A program made the translations under genes and the position numbers. Under the pieces are notes generated by a model. That model did not search any database and was not told the DNA's origin. It saw only the letters and a list, made by a program, of their open reading frames with translations. Shown here in pieces: positions 1 to 9,275 of a stretch of 64,000 bases of DNA. Position 1 is the stretch's first letter. The number at the start of each line of letters is the position of its first letter. Where the stretch lies: assembly GCF_007197555.1 (NCBI RefSeq), contig NZ_CP041614.1, positions 6,372,501 to 6,436,500 on the forward strand, in the 5' to 3' direction. The stretch comes from Shewanella psychropiezotolerans (GTDB lineage: Bacteria > Pseudomonadota > Gammaproteobacteria > Enterobacterales > Shewanellaceae).

Positions 1-126
1 GGGAGTTTCGATGTGAGCACAAGGGCTAAACTTAAGAAAATTAGCTAATAACTTCCGAGTGGGTGTTTTACGGACGATGAGCTTACTTAAGCTACAAATA
101 TGGGCTTGTAACGGACTATATAAACC

Positions 127-149
127 AAAAAGGAGCCTTAGCTCCTTTT
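127..149 (-). terminator. Rho-independent terminator after ccoG
   Basis: A 9-bp perfect stem (AAAAGGAGC / GCTCCTTTT) with a short loop lies 57 bases past the ccoG stop. A-rich and T-rich flanks on both sides mean it could work in both directions. In bases 1-126 I see no gene; a short open frame enters from the left edge on the plus strand and stops at about base 48, which could be the tail of a gene outside the window. Confidence 0.75.
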
Positions 150-205
150 ATTTGATCTTTACTCGCTATTGATTTAGCGAGTAGTGCTTATAGTATTAGC
201 TAATA

Positions 206-1639
206 CTATTGGCTAAAGAAGCGAGACTCCTGCGTTGCTTCTATTAACTCATTGTCTGCGGTATTTGTCGTCGTGACCTTGAAATCAATTTTGATCATGG
301 GATGTGAAAGCTCTACAGGGTCGACAGCTACACTGATAGGCAAGGTTAACACTTCCCCCGCAGCGACTTTGACTTGCTGTGGACCAAACCATTGATACTC
401 AGGTAGACCTTGCACCGACAATTTATATTCATGGGCTTGTTCGGTTTTATTGAGGATCTTTATAGTAAAGGTATTCTCGATCAGTCCATCGTTATTCTCC
501 CTGAATAACTGGTTACGATCTCGGATGATATCAATTCTAATTGGCGCTATGGTTGCACTGGCATAGACAAAGACCAATATCATCGCCGCTAACACTACAC
601 CATAGCCGACTAATTTAGGCCTAAGAACCTTCTCTTTAATACCCTCGAGCTTATTCTCTGTGGTATATGAGATTAAGCCTTTCTTATATCCCATTCTATC
701 CATGGTATTGTCACATGCATCGATACAGGCACCACAGTTAATACACTCATACTGCAGACCGTTCCTAATGTCGATTCCTGTCGGACAAACCTGAACGCAC
801 AGATCACAATCGATACAGTCACCTAAACCAAGTTCTTTTGGATCAGCCTTACGAGATCTAGGACCACGGGTCTCGCCTCTCTTAGTATCGTAACCGACTA
901 TAAAGGTGTTCTTATCAAACATCACCGCCTGAAAACGAGCATAGGGACACATATGAATACACATGATCTCTCGCATCCAGCCGGCATTACCATAGGTAGC
1001 TAAGGTAAAGAGTGCCACCCAGAAATAGATGCCCCCAGTTGCATTCAGGGTAAAGACTTCTATATATACCTCTCTACTCGGAACGAAGTAAGAGACGAAG
1101 GTCATTGCCGTCAATAGGGATATCGCAATCCATGCCGTATGCTTAGCAGCCTTGCGCCATAGTTTATTAAAATTCCAGGGCAACTGATCTAACTTCATAC
1201 GTTTATTTCTCGCTCCCTCCAACTTCTCTTCGAACCAGATAAAGATAAAGGTCCAAACAGTCTGCGGGCAGGTGAACCCACACCAAACCCGGCCGAGGTA
1301 AGTCGTCACGAAAAAGAGTGCGAATGCGGCTATAGTAAATAGTGCAGCCAGGAGTGTCAGATCTTGCGGCCAGATGGTGAGTCCAAATATGTGAAATTTC
1401 TGCTCAGCCAGATTAAACCACACCGCCTGACGGTTCCCCCAAGGGATCCAGGGAAGTATGAGAAAAAATGACATGGTAATCCAACCTAGTCTTCTCCTGA
1501 GCTTAGTCCACAGGCCGTTGATAGCTCTAACGTAAATTCTATTGCGGGGGTTAAACCTATCTGCTTTACTAGCATCCGGTTGGTGGATTTTAATCCGCTT
1601 AGCCTTAGAATAATCCTTATTATTAGAGTCTGCGCTCAT
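206..1639 (-). CDS. ccoG: Cytochrome c oxidase accessory protein CcoG (RdxA/FixG family)
   Basis: Membrane-bound polyferredoxin that helps assemble cbb3-type cytochrome oxidases; the family is linked to copper reduction for the CuB centre. The 477-residue protein has N-terminal membrane segments with a CGFTCPQ motif, then two classical 4Fe-4S motifs (CIDCDLCVQVCP and CINCGACIDACD) around residues 275-315, another membrane segment near residue 345 and a C-terminal immunoglobulin-like domain. Length and domain order fit the family. The ccoNOQP oxidase genes are not in the window, so this is a detached accessory gene. The start is the ATG at 1639. Confidence 0.95.
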   Translation of the reverse strand: MSADSNNKDYSKAKRIKIHQPDASKADRFNPRNRIYVRAINGLWTKLRRRLGWITMSFFLILPWIPWGNRQAVWFNLAEQKFHIFGLTIWPQDLTLLAALFTIAAFALFFVTTYLGRVWCGFTCPQTVWTFIFIWFEEKLEGARNKRMKLDQLPWNFNKLWRKAAKHTAWIAISLLTAMTFVSYFVPSREVYIEVFTLNATGGIYFWVALFTLATYGNAGWMREIMCIHMCPYARFQAVMFDKNTFIVGYDTKRGETRGPRSRKADPKELGLGDCIDCDLCVQVCPTGIDIRNGLQYECINCGACIDACDNTMDRMGYKKGLISYTTENKLEGIKEKVLRPKLVGYGVVLAAMILVFVYASATIAPIRIDIIRDRNQLFRENNDGLIENTFTIKILNKTEQAHEYKLSVQGLPEYQWFGPQQVKVAAGEVLTLPISVAVDPVELSHPMIKIDFKVTTTNTADNELIEATQESRFFSQ

Positions 1640-1726
1640 CTTTGTAACCTTACCGCTTTAATCTTGCACGAAAATTAGCTTATTATACCCCTATAGTACA
1701 TCTAATAAACAAAGTTGGATTTAAAA

Positions 1727-2080
1727 ATGAGAGGCTGGATAATATTAGGGTTAGGAGCTGGTGTGCTGTATTACCTGGCAACAGAGACCAATAAGTTAGA
1801 TGAACCAATGGCACAGACAGATGCCCTTCTGCAGAAGATAGAACGCAAGCTAGATGCCATGAGAGGCACTAAGATAATCAGGGTGGATAATAAGACATCT
1901 CAACTCAAGAAAGAGATATCCCAACGCATGTCTACCGGGGAGCTCGGAGCGCTCGATGATATATTGGAATCCGAATACAGCGTTCAATCATTTAAAGATG
2001 AATATTGTAGTGGCTCAGCCCCAAGACACGAGAGTTTAAGCCGGGATAACCTGCAATATATCTGCGACAAGCTCAGATAA
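1727..2080 (+). CDS. Conserved hypothetical membrane-anchored protein
   Basis: Protein of 117 residues from the ATG at 1727; an in-frame TTG at 1715 is possible but less likely. Residues 3-18 are a single hydrophobic anchor (GWIILGLGAGVLYYLA), followed by a charged, probably helical region and a C-terminus with two cysteines. It reads away from ccoG and stands alone before menB. I do not recognise a family. Codon use looks normal for the neighbourhood, so I think it is real, an anchored protein with its bulk on one side of the inner membrane. Confidence 0.6.
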   Translation: MRGWIILGLGAGVLYYLATETNKLDEPMAQTDALLQKIERKLDAMRGTKIIRVDNKTSQLKKEISQRMSTGELGALDDILESEYSVQSFKDEYCSGSAPRHESLSRDNLQYICDKLR

Positions 2081-2225
2081 TCCCTATCAAATAATTCCCA
2101 ATAGCTTTATTCATGATTCTAGGTTCAAACGGCATTTATCTCTGCCTATCATTGACCTAGGTTCGCTTTCCGCCTAGCCTTTGGACACAAATGCCATTAG
2201 GTATAACGTTGAAAAGGCTATAGCA

Positions 2226-3131
2226 ATGACCCAGCAGGTTTCAGACATATTTGATCCCACTCTGTGGGAACAGGTTTCCGGATTCGATTTCGAAGATATT
2301 ACTTACCATAGGGCCAAAGATCAAGGAACGGTACGAGTTGCAATTAACCGTCCTGAGTGCCGGAACTCTTTCAGGCCTAAAACCGTCGATGAACTCTATA
2401 TCGCGCTGGATCACGCAAGGCAGTGGTCTGATGTTGGCTGTGTTCTGCTTACAGGCAATGGTCCTTCGGCTAAAGATGGAGGTTGGGCCTTTTGCGCCGG
2501 TGGGGATCAGCGTATTCGCGGTAAAGACGGCTATAAATATGAAGGTGTCGAAGAAGGTAAACCGGATCCTGCACGTATGGGTCGTTTACACATACTCGAA
2601 GTTCAGCGTTTAATCCGCTTCATGCCTAAGGTGGTTATTGCAGTCGTTCCAGGATGGGCCGTGGGCGGGGGTCATAGTCTGCATGTCGTTTGCGACCTGA
2701 CTCTGGCTTCGAAAGAACATGCCATCTTTAAACAGACAGATCCAGATGTGGGAAGTTTCGACTCAGGTTATGGCAGCGCCTATCTGGCGAAGATGATAGG
2801 TCAGAAACGTGCTCGAGAAATTTTCTTCCTTGGCTTTAACTACAGCGCAGATGAAGCCTTCGATATGGGCATGGTTAACCGCTCTATCCCTCATGCCGAA
2901 CTTGAAACTGAAGCGCTAAATTGGGCGAGAGAGATCAACTCTAAATCGCCGACGGCGATGCGCATGCTGAAATATGGCTTCAACATGGCTGATGACGGTC
3001 TGGTCGGACAGCAACTCTTTGCCGGAGAAGCCACACGTTTAGCCTATGCAAGCGAAGAAGCGAAAGAAGGAAGAGATGCCTTCCTCGAGAAACGCGATCA
3101 AGACTTCAGTAAGTTCCCCTGGCACTACTAG
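2226..3131 (+). CDS. menB: 1,4-dihydroxy-2-naphthoyl-CoA synthase (MenB), Asp-type
   Basis: Crotonase-fold enzyme that closes the naphthalene ring of menaquinone by converting o-succinylbenzoyl-CoA to DHNA-CoA. The 301-residue protein shows the oxyanion-hole stretch GWAVGGGHSLHVVCD (residues 144-156) and the MenB signature DVGSFDSGYGSAYL. Residue 172 is Asp (FKQTDPDVGSF) where E. coli MenB has the bicarbonate-binding Gly, so this is the bicarbonate-independent type known from mycobacteria. I chose the ATG at 2226 because AAAAGG lies about 9 bases upstream; an upstream in-frame TTG at 2181 would add 15 unlike residues. It is not in a men operon here. Confidence 0.95.
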   Translation: MTQQVSDIFDPTLWEQVSGFDFEDITYHRAKDQGTVRVAINRPECRNSFRPKTVDELYIALDHARQWSDVGCVLLTGNGPSAKDGGWAFCAGGDQRIRGKDGYKYEGVEEGKPDPARMGRLHILEVQRLIRFMPKVVIAVVPGWAVGGGHSLHVVCDLTLASKEHAIFKQTDPDVGSFDSGYGSAYLAKMIGQKRAREIFFLGFNYSADEAFDMGMVNRSIPHAELETEALNWAREINSKSPTAMRMLKYGFNMADDGLVGQQLFAGEATRLAYASEEAKEGRDAFLEKRDQDFSKFPWHY

Positions 3132-3179
3132 CACCTCTTTATTCTAATGTGAGTAAGCGAGCAATTTTTTTATCTAAAT

Positions 3180-3206
3180 AGAGCCGTAGTTATCGATGGC
3201 TCTTTT
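3180..3206 (+). terminator. Rho-independent terminator after menB
   Basis: Six-base-pair stem AGAGCC / GGCTCT with a 12-base loop followed by TTTATTTT, about 50 bases after the menB stop. The upstream A-rich arm could extend the stem. Confidence 0.7.
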
Positions 3207-3324
3207 ATTTTCCAGCCAAGGTCATCATTTAGCCTATCCACAAAATCGACAGAACAAACGTTAAAACCAAATTCTAATCGGTAAATATAATTAAGCTTAT
3301 CTAGGGAATCCTCTTTATTACACA

Positions 3325-3343
3325 GATGATAACGATTATCATT
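3325..3343 (+). promoter_or_regulatory. Fur box
   Basis: The 19-mer GATGATAACGATTATCATT is close to the Fur consensus (GATAATGATAATCATTATC) with good dyad symmetry. It lies 30 bases before the ATG of the small membrane protein at 3373, a position that would overlap its promoter. Confidence 0.75.
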
Positions 3344-3372
3344 TAGTTAAATATTACCGAGAGGCTCTCACC

Positions 3373-3567
3373 ATGACTAAAACATTCACCTTTGCCATTT
3401 TACACTTCACAGTCGCATTTACTGTTACTTACCTGCTAACCGGTAGCGTAATCTTAGGTGGAGCCATCGCCTTAATCGAGCCTGCTGTTAATACCGTTGT
3501 TTTTTACTTCCATGAAAAAGTATGGAAAAAAATAGAGCAGCAACAAGAAAGCTTACTCGTAAACTAG
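3373..3567 (+). CDS. DUF2061 family small membrane protein
   Basis: Protein of 64 residues with two hydrophobic helices (about residues 5-24 and 26-46) and the DUF2061 pattern: HFTVAFTVTYLLTG, then GGAIALIEPAVNTVVFYFHEKVWKKI. The function of the family is unknown; the protein probably sits in the inner membrane. GAGAGG is about 10 bases before the ATG. A near-consensus Fur box lies directly upstream, so iron-responsive expression is likely. It is a monocistronic unit between menB and the pst operon. Confidence 0.85.
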   Translation: MTKTFTFAILHFTVAFTVTYLLTGSVILGGAIALIEPAVNTVVFYFHEKVWKKIEQQQESLLVN

Positions 3568-3980
3568 ATTACTAATCTTTGAGCAAGCCTATCGGCGACT
3601 ATTAACTTGTTTCTGTCAGCTAACGAGTAGTCATGCTGATGGCAAGTTTAACCAACGCCATCATTAGATAGTGAATCAAACTCTTGTCATAAAAGCTTCA
3701 CAAAAATTTTATCAATTAGTAGCTAAAAAGACTTGTTAACAAATTCCACAGCCAAACTTAAAATAAGCTTAACCCGATATAAAGGCCACGAGAAACATAC
3801 CTATATATGGTCTCAAAACTAGCTCTAACCTCCCATAGTCATTGACTCAAGGCTTCACATCTAACCTTAAGAACTCTTCGTATAAAAATCGATACAAGAA
3901 GAGTGAAACCCACAAGTGCGCAACAAAAAACGATCAACTGAATTCCTCACCTTGCCATGACTAAAGCCCCACCGAAGACA

Positions 3981-4014
3981 CTGTAACTTAGCTGTCATAT
4001 AAGTCTGTCTTAAT
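3981..4014 (+). promoter_or_regulatory. Pho box upstream of pstS
   Basis: CTGTAAC (3981) and CTGTCAT (3992) are 11 bases apart, which is the PhoB direct-repeat spacing. A third half-site, CTGTCTT, begins at 4005. The array ends 70 bases before the pstS ATG. The rest of the 3568-3980 gap shows no gene I can support. Confidence 0.75.
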
Positions 4015-4083
4015 GCGCTTGCTTCCAAGAGAGGAAGTCCTAATTTGAACTTGTATGACGACTTAATAAGAGTGGAACTTGTG

Positions 4084-4893
4084 ATGAAAAAAGTTATTGG
4101 TTTATTAGCCGCTGTTAGCTTATTGACAGCACCACTTGCTCAGGCAAGCACAGTGACGGTATCGGGTTCGACCTCTGTTGCACATGTGATGGAAGTCCTC
4201 GCCGAAAACTATCAAAAAGTAGCGAACAAGAATATTGAAGTGCAGAGTACCGGTTCTTCCGCCGGCATCCGTGCAGCTAAAGACGGCACCAGCATGATAG
4301 GAATGTCATCCCGTAATGTTAAACAGAGTGAATTGAACTCTGATACTAAAGAGATTGTCATCGCTAGAGACGGAATTGCTGCGGCAGTCAACAATGCCAA
4401 CCCAGTAAAAAACCTGACTCAAGCACAGATCTCGAAGATCTATCGTGGTGAAATTAGCAACTGGAGTGAAGTTGGCGGCGAAGCTAAACCCATTGTCGTT
4501 GTCACTCGAGAGAATGGGTCCGGCACTCGTGGTGCTTTCGAAGAGATAATGAAACTTCAACGAACCGTTAATGGCCATAAAGTCACGGCTATCTCACCTA
4601 GGGCCCAAGTTGGTAATGGTAACGGTATGATCAAGACTATTGTTGCCAATAACCCATACGCCATAGGTTACATCTCATTGGGCAGTATAGACGACTCGCT
4701 TCGCGCCCTGGATGTAAACGGTATTGCCGCAACAGATACCAGTATTGCGGCTGGTGACTATCAAATTGCTCGTCCATTCATTGTGTTAATAGATAAAAAT
4801 GCGCATATCAATGCTCAGGATTTCGTTAACTACATACTATCTGAAGATGGACAGAGCATAGTTGCCGAAGAGGGCTATATCCGAGTTCAGTAA
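4084..4893 (+). CDS. pstS: Phosphate ABC transporter, periplasmic phosphate-binding protein
   Basis: PstS-type binding protein that captures phosphate in the periplasm and delivers it to PstCA. The 269-residue protein starts with a clear signal peptide (MKKVIGLLAAVSLLTAPLAQA) with likely cleavage after AQA. The mature protein opens with VTVSGSTSV, the phosphate-binding loop of the family, and has the RENGSGTRGAFEE segment further on. The ATG at 4084 is chosen because it starts the signal peptide; a TTG at 4045 in the same frame would put 13 polar residues before it. First gene of pstS-pstC-pstA-pstB, behind a Pho box. Confidence 0.93.
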   Translation: MKKVIGLLAAVSLLTAPLAQASTVTVSGSTSVAHVMEVLAENYQKVANKNIEVQSTGSSAGIRAAKDGTSMIGMSSRNVKQSELNSDTKEIVIARDGIAAAVNNANPVKNLTQAQISKIYRGEISNWSEVGGEAKPIVVVTRENGSGTRGAFEEIMKLQRTVNGHKVTAISPRAQVGNGNGMIKTIVANNPYAIGYISLGSIDDSLRALDVNGIAATDTSIAAGDYQIARPFIVLIDKNAHINAQDFVNYILSEDGQSIVAEEGYIRVQ

Positions 4894-4910
4894 TGAGCGG
4901 ATAAAGACAC

Positions 4911-4931
4911 AGAGGAGCCTAGCTCCTCTTT
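4911..4931 (+). terminator. Hairpin between pstS and pstC (attenuator)
   Basis: Perfect 8-bp stem AGAGGAGC / GCTCCTCT with a 3-base loop, followed by only a short T run. It lies 18 bases after the pstS stop. Such a partial terminator or 3'-end protecting hairpin would give more binding protein than permease, as is usual for ABC transporter operons; that role is inferred. Confidence 0.55.
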
Positions 4932-4999
4932 GCTGCTTGAATTCTTTTATATAAATTTATCTCTCAAATAGACGAAACATCAGCTCCCGAGGCAAAGTG

Positions 5000-5905
5000 A
5001 TGAATACAGCAAGTAAAGTCCGTACCACAGGACTAGAGCTCGCTCCTGCGAAAAAATATGATTGGAAGGAACTATTCTTTCATCTACTCTTTCTTGCCAG
5101 CGCTATGGTTGGCGTAGTCTCTGTAGCGACCATAGGTTGGTTTGTCTTTCAAGAAGGATTACCCGCCTTTAACCAAGCTGGTGTGCTAGATATGGTCCTC
5201 GGCAGAGAGTGGTTACCACCAGCCCTATATGGCATATTCCCTATGATCGTCGCCACGCTTATCTCTACGGCTGGCGCTGTGATTATAGGTGTTCCGATTG
5301 CGATTCTTACGGCTGTTTTTCTCGCAGAACTCGCCCCAAGATGGCTGGCCAATATCGTTAGGCCTGCAGTAGAGCTGCTTGCGGGTATTCCATCAGTCGT
5401 TTATGGTTTTTTTGGCCTGGTTATCATAGTGCCTACCATAGAGACTCTTTTTAATATTCCGGCTGGTAATACAATTCTGGCCGGGATCATAGTACTGGCA
5501 ATAATGATTTTGCCTACGGTTATCACGATTTCAGAAACCTCCTTACGCGCGCTACCTAGTGTATATAAAGAAGGAGCCCTGGCACTAGGCGCTTCCCATA
5601 TCTACAGCATATTCAAAGTTCTTATTCCTGCCGCGCGTAGCGGTATCTTCACGGGTGTGGCTCTGGGTATTGCCCGCGCTATCGGCGAAACTATGGCCAT
5701 AATAATGGTCATGGGTAATGCTCCCGCTATGCCGGGTTCCTTACTTGAACCAGCCAGAACCCTGACCGCCAACATAGCCATGGAGATGTCTTACGCCACA
5801 GGTATTCATGGAAGTGCCCTCTACTCGACCGGGATAGTGCTCTTGGTGTTTATCGTGTTACTCAATGCAAGTCTGTTATACCTGAACCGTAAGAGGAGCT
5901 ACTAA
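5000..5905 (+). CDS. pstC: Phosphate ABC transporter permease PstC
   Basis: Inner-membrane permease subunit that pairs with PstA to form the phosphate channel. 301 residues with about six hydrophobic helices. The EAA loop typical of binding-protein-dependent permeases is visible (KEGALALGASHIYSIFKVLIP). I chose the ATG at 5000, with GAGG seven bases upstream, over the adjoining GTG at 4997. The stop codon overlaps the pstA start by one base (TAATG), which indicates translational coupling. Confidence 0.93.
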   Translation: MNTASKVRTTGLELAPAKKYDWKELFFHLLFLASAMVGVVSVATIGWFVFQEGLPAFNQAGVLDMVLGREWLPPALYGIFPMIVATLISTAGAVIIGVPIAILTAVFLAELAPRWLANIVRPAVELLAGIPSVVYGFFGLVIIVPTIETLFNIPAGNTILAGIIVLAIMILPTVITISETSLRALPSVYKEGALALGASHIYSIFKVLIPAARSGIFTGVALGIARAIGETMAIIMVMGNAPAMPGSLLEPARTLTANIAMEMSYATGIHGSALYSTGIVLLVFIVLLNASLLYLNRKRSY

Positions 5906-6759
5906 TGCTTCAAGATAAACGTATTTTCAACAGAGACACTCAAGACAAACTATTACTGGCCGCTATTTGGGGCTCAGCGGCAATCACCATTCTATTCTTG
6001 CTTTGGGTCGTGTGGCACATTCTTAGCAATGGACTGGCTTATGTGAGTTGGGAATTTATCACCAGTGCCTATACCCGCATAGGTGAAGCATCCGGGATCT
6101 GGGCCATGATAGTCTCGACGGTCTACATGGTAGGGCTATCTCTGGCGATAGCGGCACCCATCGGCATAATGACAGCCATCTACCTTACTGAATATGCCAA
6201 GCCAGGCAGCAAAATAGTTAAGACTATCCGTTTCTGTACCGAATCTTTGGCGGGTATTCCCTCTATCGTATACGGCCTATTTGGTATGACTTTCTTCGTT
6301 ACCACCTTAGGCTTAGGCTTCTCAATACTTGCAGGCTCACTCACCTTAGCCATGTTGATACTACCTGTACTCATTCGTACCACAGAGGAAGCCTTGCTTG
6401 CTGTGCCTATGAGCTATCGTGAAGGCGGTTACGCCTTAGGCAGCTCAAAAATCTACACCATATGGCGGCTCATATTACCCAGTGCCATGCCTGGAATCGT
6501 CACTTCAGTGATATTAAGCATAGGTCGAGTCATAGGTGAATCGGCGCCGGTTTTCTTAACCGCTGGCATGGTGACTCAAATCCCCGAGTCGGTGTTAGAT
6601 TCGGGCCGCACCTTGACCGTGCACCTGTATAAGCTGACACAAGAACTTTTTACTCAACATGAATGGGATCAAGCTTATGCAACCGCAACCGTCTTGATTG
6701 TACTCGTTCTGATTTTGAATCTGGCAACCAAGTTTATTGCCACGCGAATTAAATCTTAA
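5905..6759 (+). CDS. pstA: Phosphate ABC transporter permease PstA
   Basis: Second membrane subunit of the Pst transporter, 284 residues with about six transmembrane helices and an EAA loop ([22 protein letters not shown]). The pattern [16 protein letters not shown] is shared with PstC and is characteristic of this permease pair. Its ATG overlaps the pstC stop, and pstB follows after 14 bases, so the three are co-translated. Confidence 0.93.
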   Translation: MLQDKRIFNRDTQDKLLLAAIWGSAAITILFLLWVVWHILSNGLAYVSWEFITSAYTRIGEASGIWAMIVSTVYMVGLSLAIAAPIGIMTAIYLTEYAKPGSKIVKTIRFCTESLAGIPSIVYGLFGMTFFVTTLGLGFSILAGSLTLAMLILPVLIRTTEEALLAVPMSYREGGYALGSSKIYTIWRLILPSAMPGIVTSVILSIGRVIGESAPVFLTAGMVTQIPESVLDSGRTLTVHLYKLTQELFTQHEWDQAYATATVLIVLVLILNLATKFIATRIKS

Positions 6760-6773
6760 AGAAGGCCAGTAAC

Positions 6774-7523
6774 ATGAATAAATTTGAAGTGAGTAACCTT
6801 AACCTTTTCTATGGTGATAATCAGGCACTGAAAGATATCTCGTTGAAGATCCCATCACGTCAGGTAACGGCACTTATAGGACCTTCTGGTTGCGGTAAGT
6901 CGACACTACTCAGAACCCTAAACCGCATGAATGATCTGGTCGAAGGGGTAAAGATCACCGGCGACGTAAAATTTGATGGAGAAGACATCTATGCGAATGT
7001 CGACGTTAAGCAGCTTAGAATGCGTGTCGGCATGGTATTTCAAAAGCCAAATCCTTTCCCCATGAGTATCTATGAAAATGTCGCCTTCGGCTTAAAAGCG
7101 CAGGGGGTCAAGGATAAGAGGAAATTAGACGCTGTGGTTGAAGAGTCGCTGCGAAGCGCAGCACTGTGGGACGAAGTTAAAGACCGCCTGGACTCTGCCG
7201 CATTTGGCCTCTCGGGCGGACAGCAGCAACGTCTCTGCATTGCCAGGGCAATCTCGATGCAGCCCGAGGTGATCTTGATGGATGAACCTACCAGCGCACT
7301 GGATCCTATTGCCACTCACAAGATTGAGGAGTTGATGGATGAACTGCGTAAAAAATTCACCATAGTGATTGTGACTCACTCCATGAACCAGGCGAAGCGA
7401 ATTTCTGACAAGACAGCCTTCTTCTGGATGGGTGAGCTCGTTGAGCACGGCGAAACATCTCAAGTGTTTAATCAGCCCAACGACAAACGCACCCAAGGCT
7501 ATGTCAGCGGCGAGTTCGGTTAG
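6774..7523 (+). CDS. pstB: Phosphate ABC transporter ATP-binding protein PstB
   Basis: Cytoplasmic ATPase that drives phosphate import. 249 residues with Walker [10 protein letters not shown] (residues 36-44), the Q-loop in [14 protein letters not shown], the ABC signature LSGGQQQR, Walker B VILMDEP and the switch His in IVTHSMNQ. Length matches the family. An RBS-like AAGAAGG is 8 bases before the ATG. No phoU or phoBR follows, so the regulatory partners must be elsewhere in the genome. Confidence 0.95.
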   Translation: MNKFEVSNLNLFYGDNQALKDISLKIPSRQVTALIGPSGCGKSTLLRTLNRMNDLVEGVKITGDVKFDGEDIYANVDVKQLRMRVGMVFQKPNPFPMSIYENVAFGLKAQGVKDKRKLDAVVEESLRSAALWDEVKDRLDSAAFGLSGGQQQRLCIARAISMQPEVILMDEPTSALDPIATHKIEELMDELRKKFTIVIVTHSMNQAKRISDKTAFFWMGELVEHGETSQVFNQPNDKRTQGYVSGEFG

Positions 7524-7627
7524 CTTGTATTTAATATCCTCATACGCCATAAAGGTGACTTGTTTCAATCATGCTAATGAGATAGCTTAGGAAGTATGGG
7601 TTTATCGCAAATAAGGTCAAAATTCAT

Positions 7628-7930
7628 ATGGAAAGAATGAAAGAAGTTCAGGAACACCTTAAAAACGAATTCGAAATCTATAACAAAGCAACATCTAAGA
7701 AATTACCACCGATCTCTGTAGATAACACTGAAAGCCTTGAAGTATTGCTCGAGTGCGTTACCCGACGCGAATCTTTAGGACAAGCCAGAACACAGGGCTT
7801 ACCACCATCATCAAAATTGAAAGCCGCAATTGCAGATACTCTGCTTTTACTGGACAATTTTGATATTAAAATATCAAAAGATAAAGGTGCAGCTGAAAGG
7901 GGTAGCTTAAACAAAAAGCCCCCTAGCTAA
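7628..7930 (+). CDS. Hypothetical protein downstream of pstB
   Basis: 100 residues, mostly charged and probably helical, with no signal peptide or membrane segment. I recognise no family. It follows pstB by 104 bases on the same strand and could be the end of that transcript. Its stop is 4 bases from the left end of a MITE-like element, so the present 3' end may have been shaped by that insertion. Confidence 0.5.
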   Translation: MERMKEVQEHLKNEFEIYNKATSKKLPPISVDNTESLEVLLECVTRRESLGQARTQGLPPSSKLKAAIADTLLLLDNFDIKISKDKGAAERGSLNKKPPS

Positions 7931-7933
7931 ACG

Positions 7934-8200
7934 ATACCATTCCGAGTAAGTATCTGAACATTCAGCGGGAGTTCAAAGCACTGTAGGCAAGGCGAATGTT
8001 TGAAGCTAATAGTTATTCTATATCGAGAACATTCAACGTAGCATAAAGGGTTTTGAAACCCGCACTGCGTGAGGCTCTCAGTGTTTCCACTTCTGTGTTA
8101 CATTGACTTAAAAGGGAATAACCATTTCCTCATCAATGTGCCTTGAATTGAAAAAAACTGAGAGCCTCTGAACTGACCAGATACTTATATGGAATGGTAT
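7934..8200. repeat. MITE-like 267-bp element, copy 1
   Basis: Near-identical to the element at 19293-19559 and of the same length. The ends are inverted: the left begins ATACCATTCC and the right finishes GGAATGGTAT, with pairing continuing inward through the TAAGTATCTG / CAGATACTTA segments. A second, internal inverted pair is GAGGCTCTCAG (8071-8081) with CTGAGAGCCTC (8158-8168). No coding frame is convincing. The form suggests a non-autonomous mobile element moved by a transposase elsewhere. Confidence 0.85.
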
Positions 8201-8280
8201 TAACGCGCCCCATACAGGTATGGAGCATCGAAACACCATCATCTATGGCAATCAATACCTCCGGGCTCACCGACAGAGTA

Positions 8281-8307
8281 AAAAAAACCGCCAATCAGGC
8301 GGTATTT
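8281..8307 (-). terminator. Rho-independent terminator after cyoE
   Basis: Stem ACCGCC / GGCGGT with a 5-base loop, A-run on the left (the U-tract for minus-strand transcription) and TATTTT on the right. It closes the cyoABCDE operon. Confidence 0.8.
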
Positions 8308-8332
8308 TCATTCGATATTCCGCTACATCTCT

Positions 8333-9265
8333 CTAATTTACCAAGCTAAAAAGAGGTGTTTGCACAACGGGTTGAAAATCCAGTGCCATGGTCACACTCA
8401 AAGCGGTAATGGTCACGATGGAAAATCCAAACACCTGACGTGCCCAGCTCTGCAGATTAGTACCATGGCGATAACCTCTCAACGCCATGGCCAGCCACCA
8501 CAAGCTGGTAGCAAAAGTAACCGCCATAAAGGCGATTCCCGTATAACCCGCCAACGGCAGTAAAGCTGCCACTAAAGCAAATACCGCAATATAGAGCACG
8601 ATATGCAATTTAGCCTTAGTGATCCCTTCTGCCACCGGTAACACAGGTATATTGGCGGCGGCATAATCATTGAAACGAAAAATAGCAATGGCGTAGGAGT
8701 GTGGCATCTGCCATAAGCTAAACATCAGCAGCAAGATAACAGCTCCCGCATCCATCTCACCTCTGACGGCGCAATAGCCAACAACTGGCGGCACCGCTCC
8801 CGAGAAGCTACCGACTAAGGTGCCATATACGGAATGACGCTTCATATACAGGCTATAAACACCCACATAGACTATGTAGCCAATGGCGGCAAATAGAACC
8901 GCCAGACTATTGGTAAATATCGCCAACATGCCAAAACCGATGACACCTAAGCTTATGCCATAAATCATCACGGCACGCACAGAGAGCTTCCCGGTCACTG
9001 TGACTCGATTGCGAGTGCGCTGCATCTTGGCATCTATATCGCGATCGATACAATTATTGATCGAGCACCCCGAAGCTACCACCAAGGACAAGCCAATCAT
9101 GGTTGTAAACATCAAGGTCAAATCCACGTTGCCTTTAGCGGCTAACAAGAAGCCACCAGCGACAGAAATCAGATTCCCCATGATAATGCCAGGTTTAGTG
9201 ACCTGAACATAAGCTTGTAGACGTGACTTCAATTTTGCAGACATACTCAAACCTTGATTATTCAT
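8333..9265 (-). CDS. cyoE: Protoheme IX farnesyltransferase (heme O synthase)
   Basis: Integral membrane prenyltransferase that adds a farnesyl group to heme B to make heme O for the bo3 oxidase encoded upstream. 310 residues, about nine hydrophobic helices, with the UbiA-family aspartate motif [17 protein letters not shown] near residue 65. The start at 9265 has GGGAAA 7 bases upstream. The gene is last in cyoABCDE, 10 bases after cyoD. Confidence 0.95.
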   Translation of the reverse strand: MNNQGLSMSAKLKSRLQAYVQVTKPGIIMGNLISVAGGFLLAAKGNVDLTLMFTTMIGLSLVVASGCSINNCIDRDIDAKMQRTRNRVTVTGKLSVRAVMIYGISLGVIGFGMLAIFTNSLAVLFAAIGYIVYVGVYSLYMKRHSVYGTLVGSFSGAVPPVVGYCAVRGEMDAGAVILLLMFSLWQMPHSYAIAIFRFNDYAAANIPVLPVAEGITKAKLHIVLYIAVFALVAALLPLAGYTGIAFMAVTFATSLWWLAMALRGYRHGTNLQSWARQVFGFSIVTITALSVTMALDFQPVVQTPLFSLVN

Positions 9266-9275
9266 GATTGTTTCC

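Noticed and set aside
2251..2613. Open frame of 120 codons inside menB
   Set aside because: It is a shadow frame of a well-supported MenB and encodes nothing recognisable.
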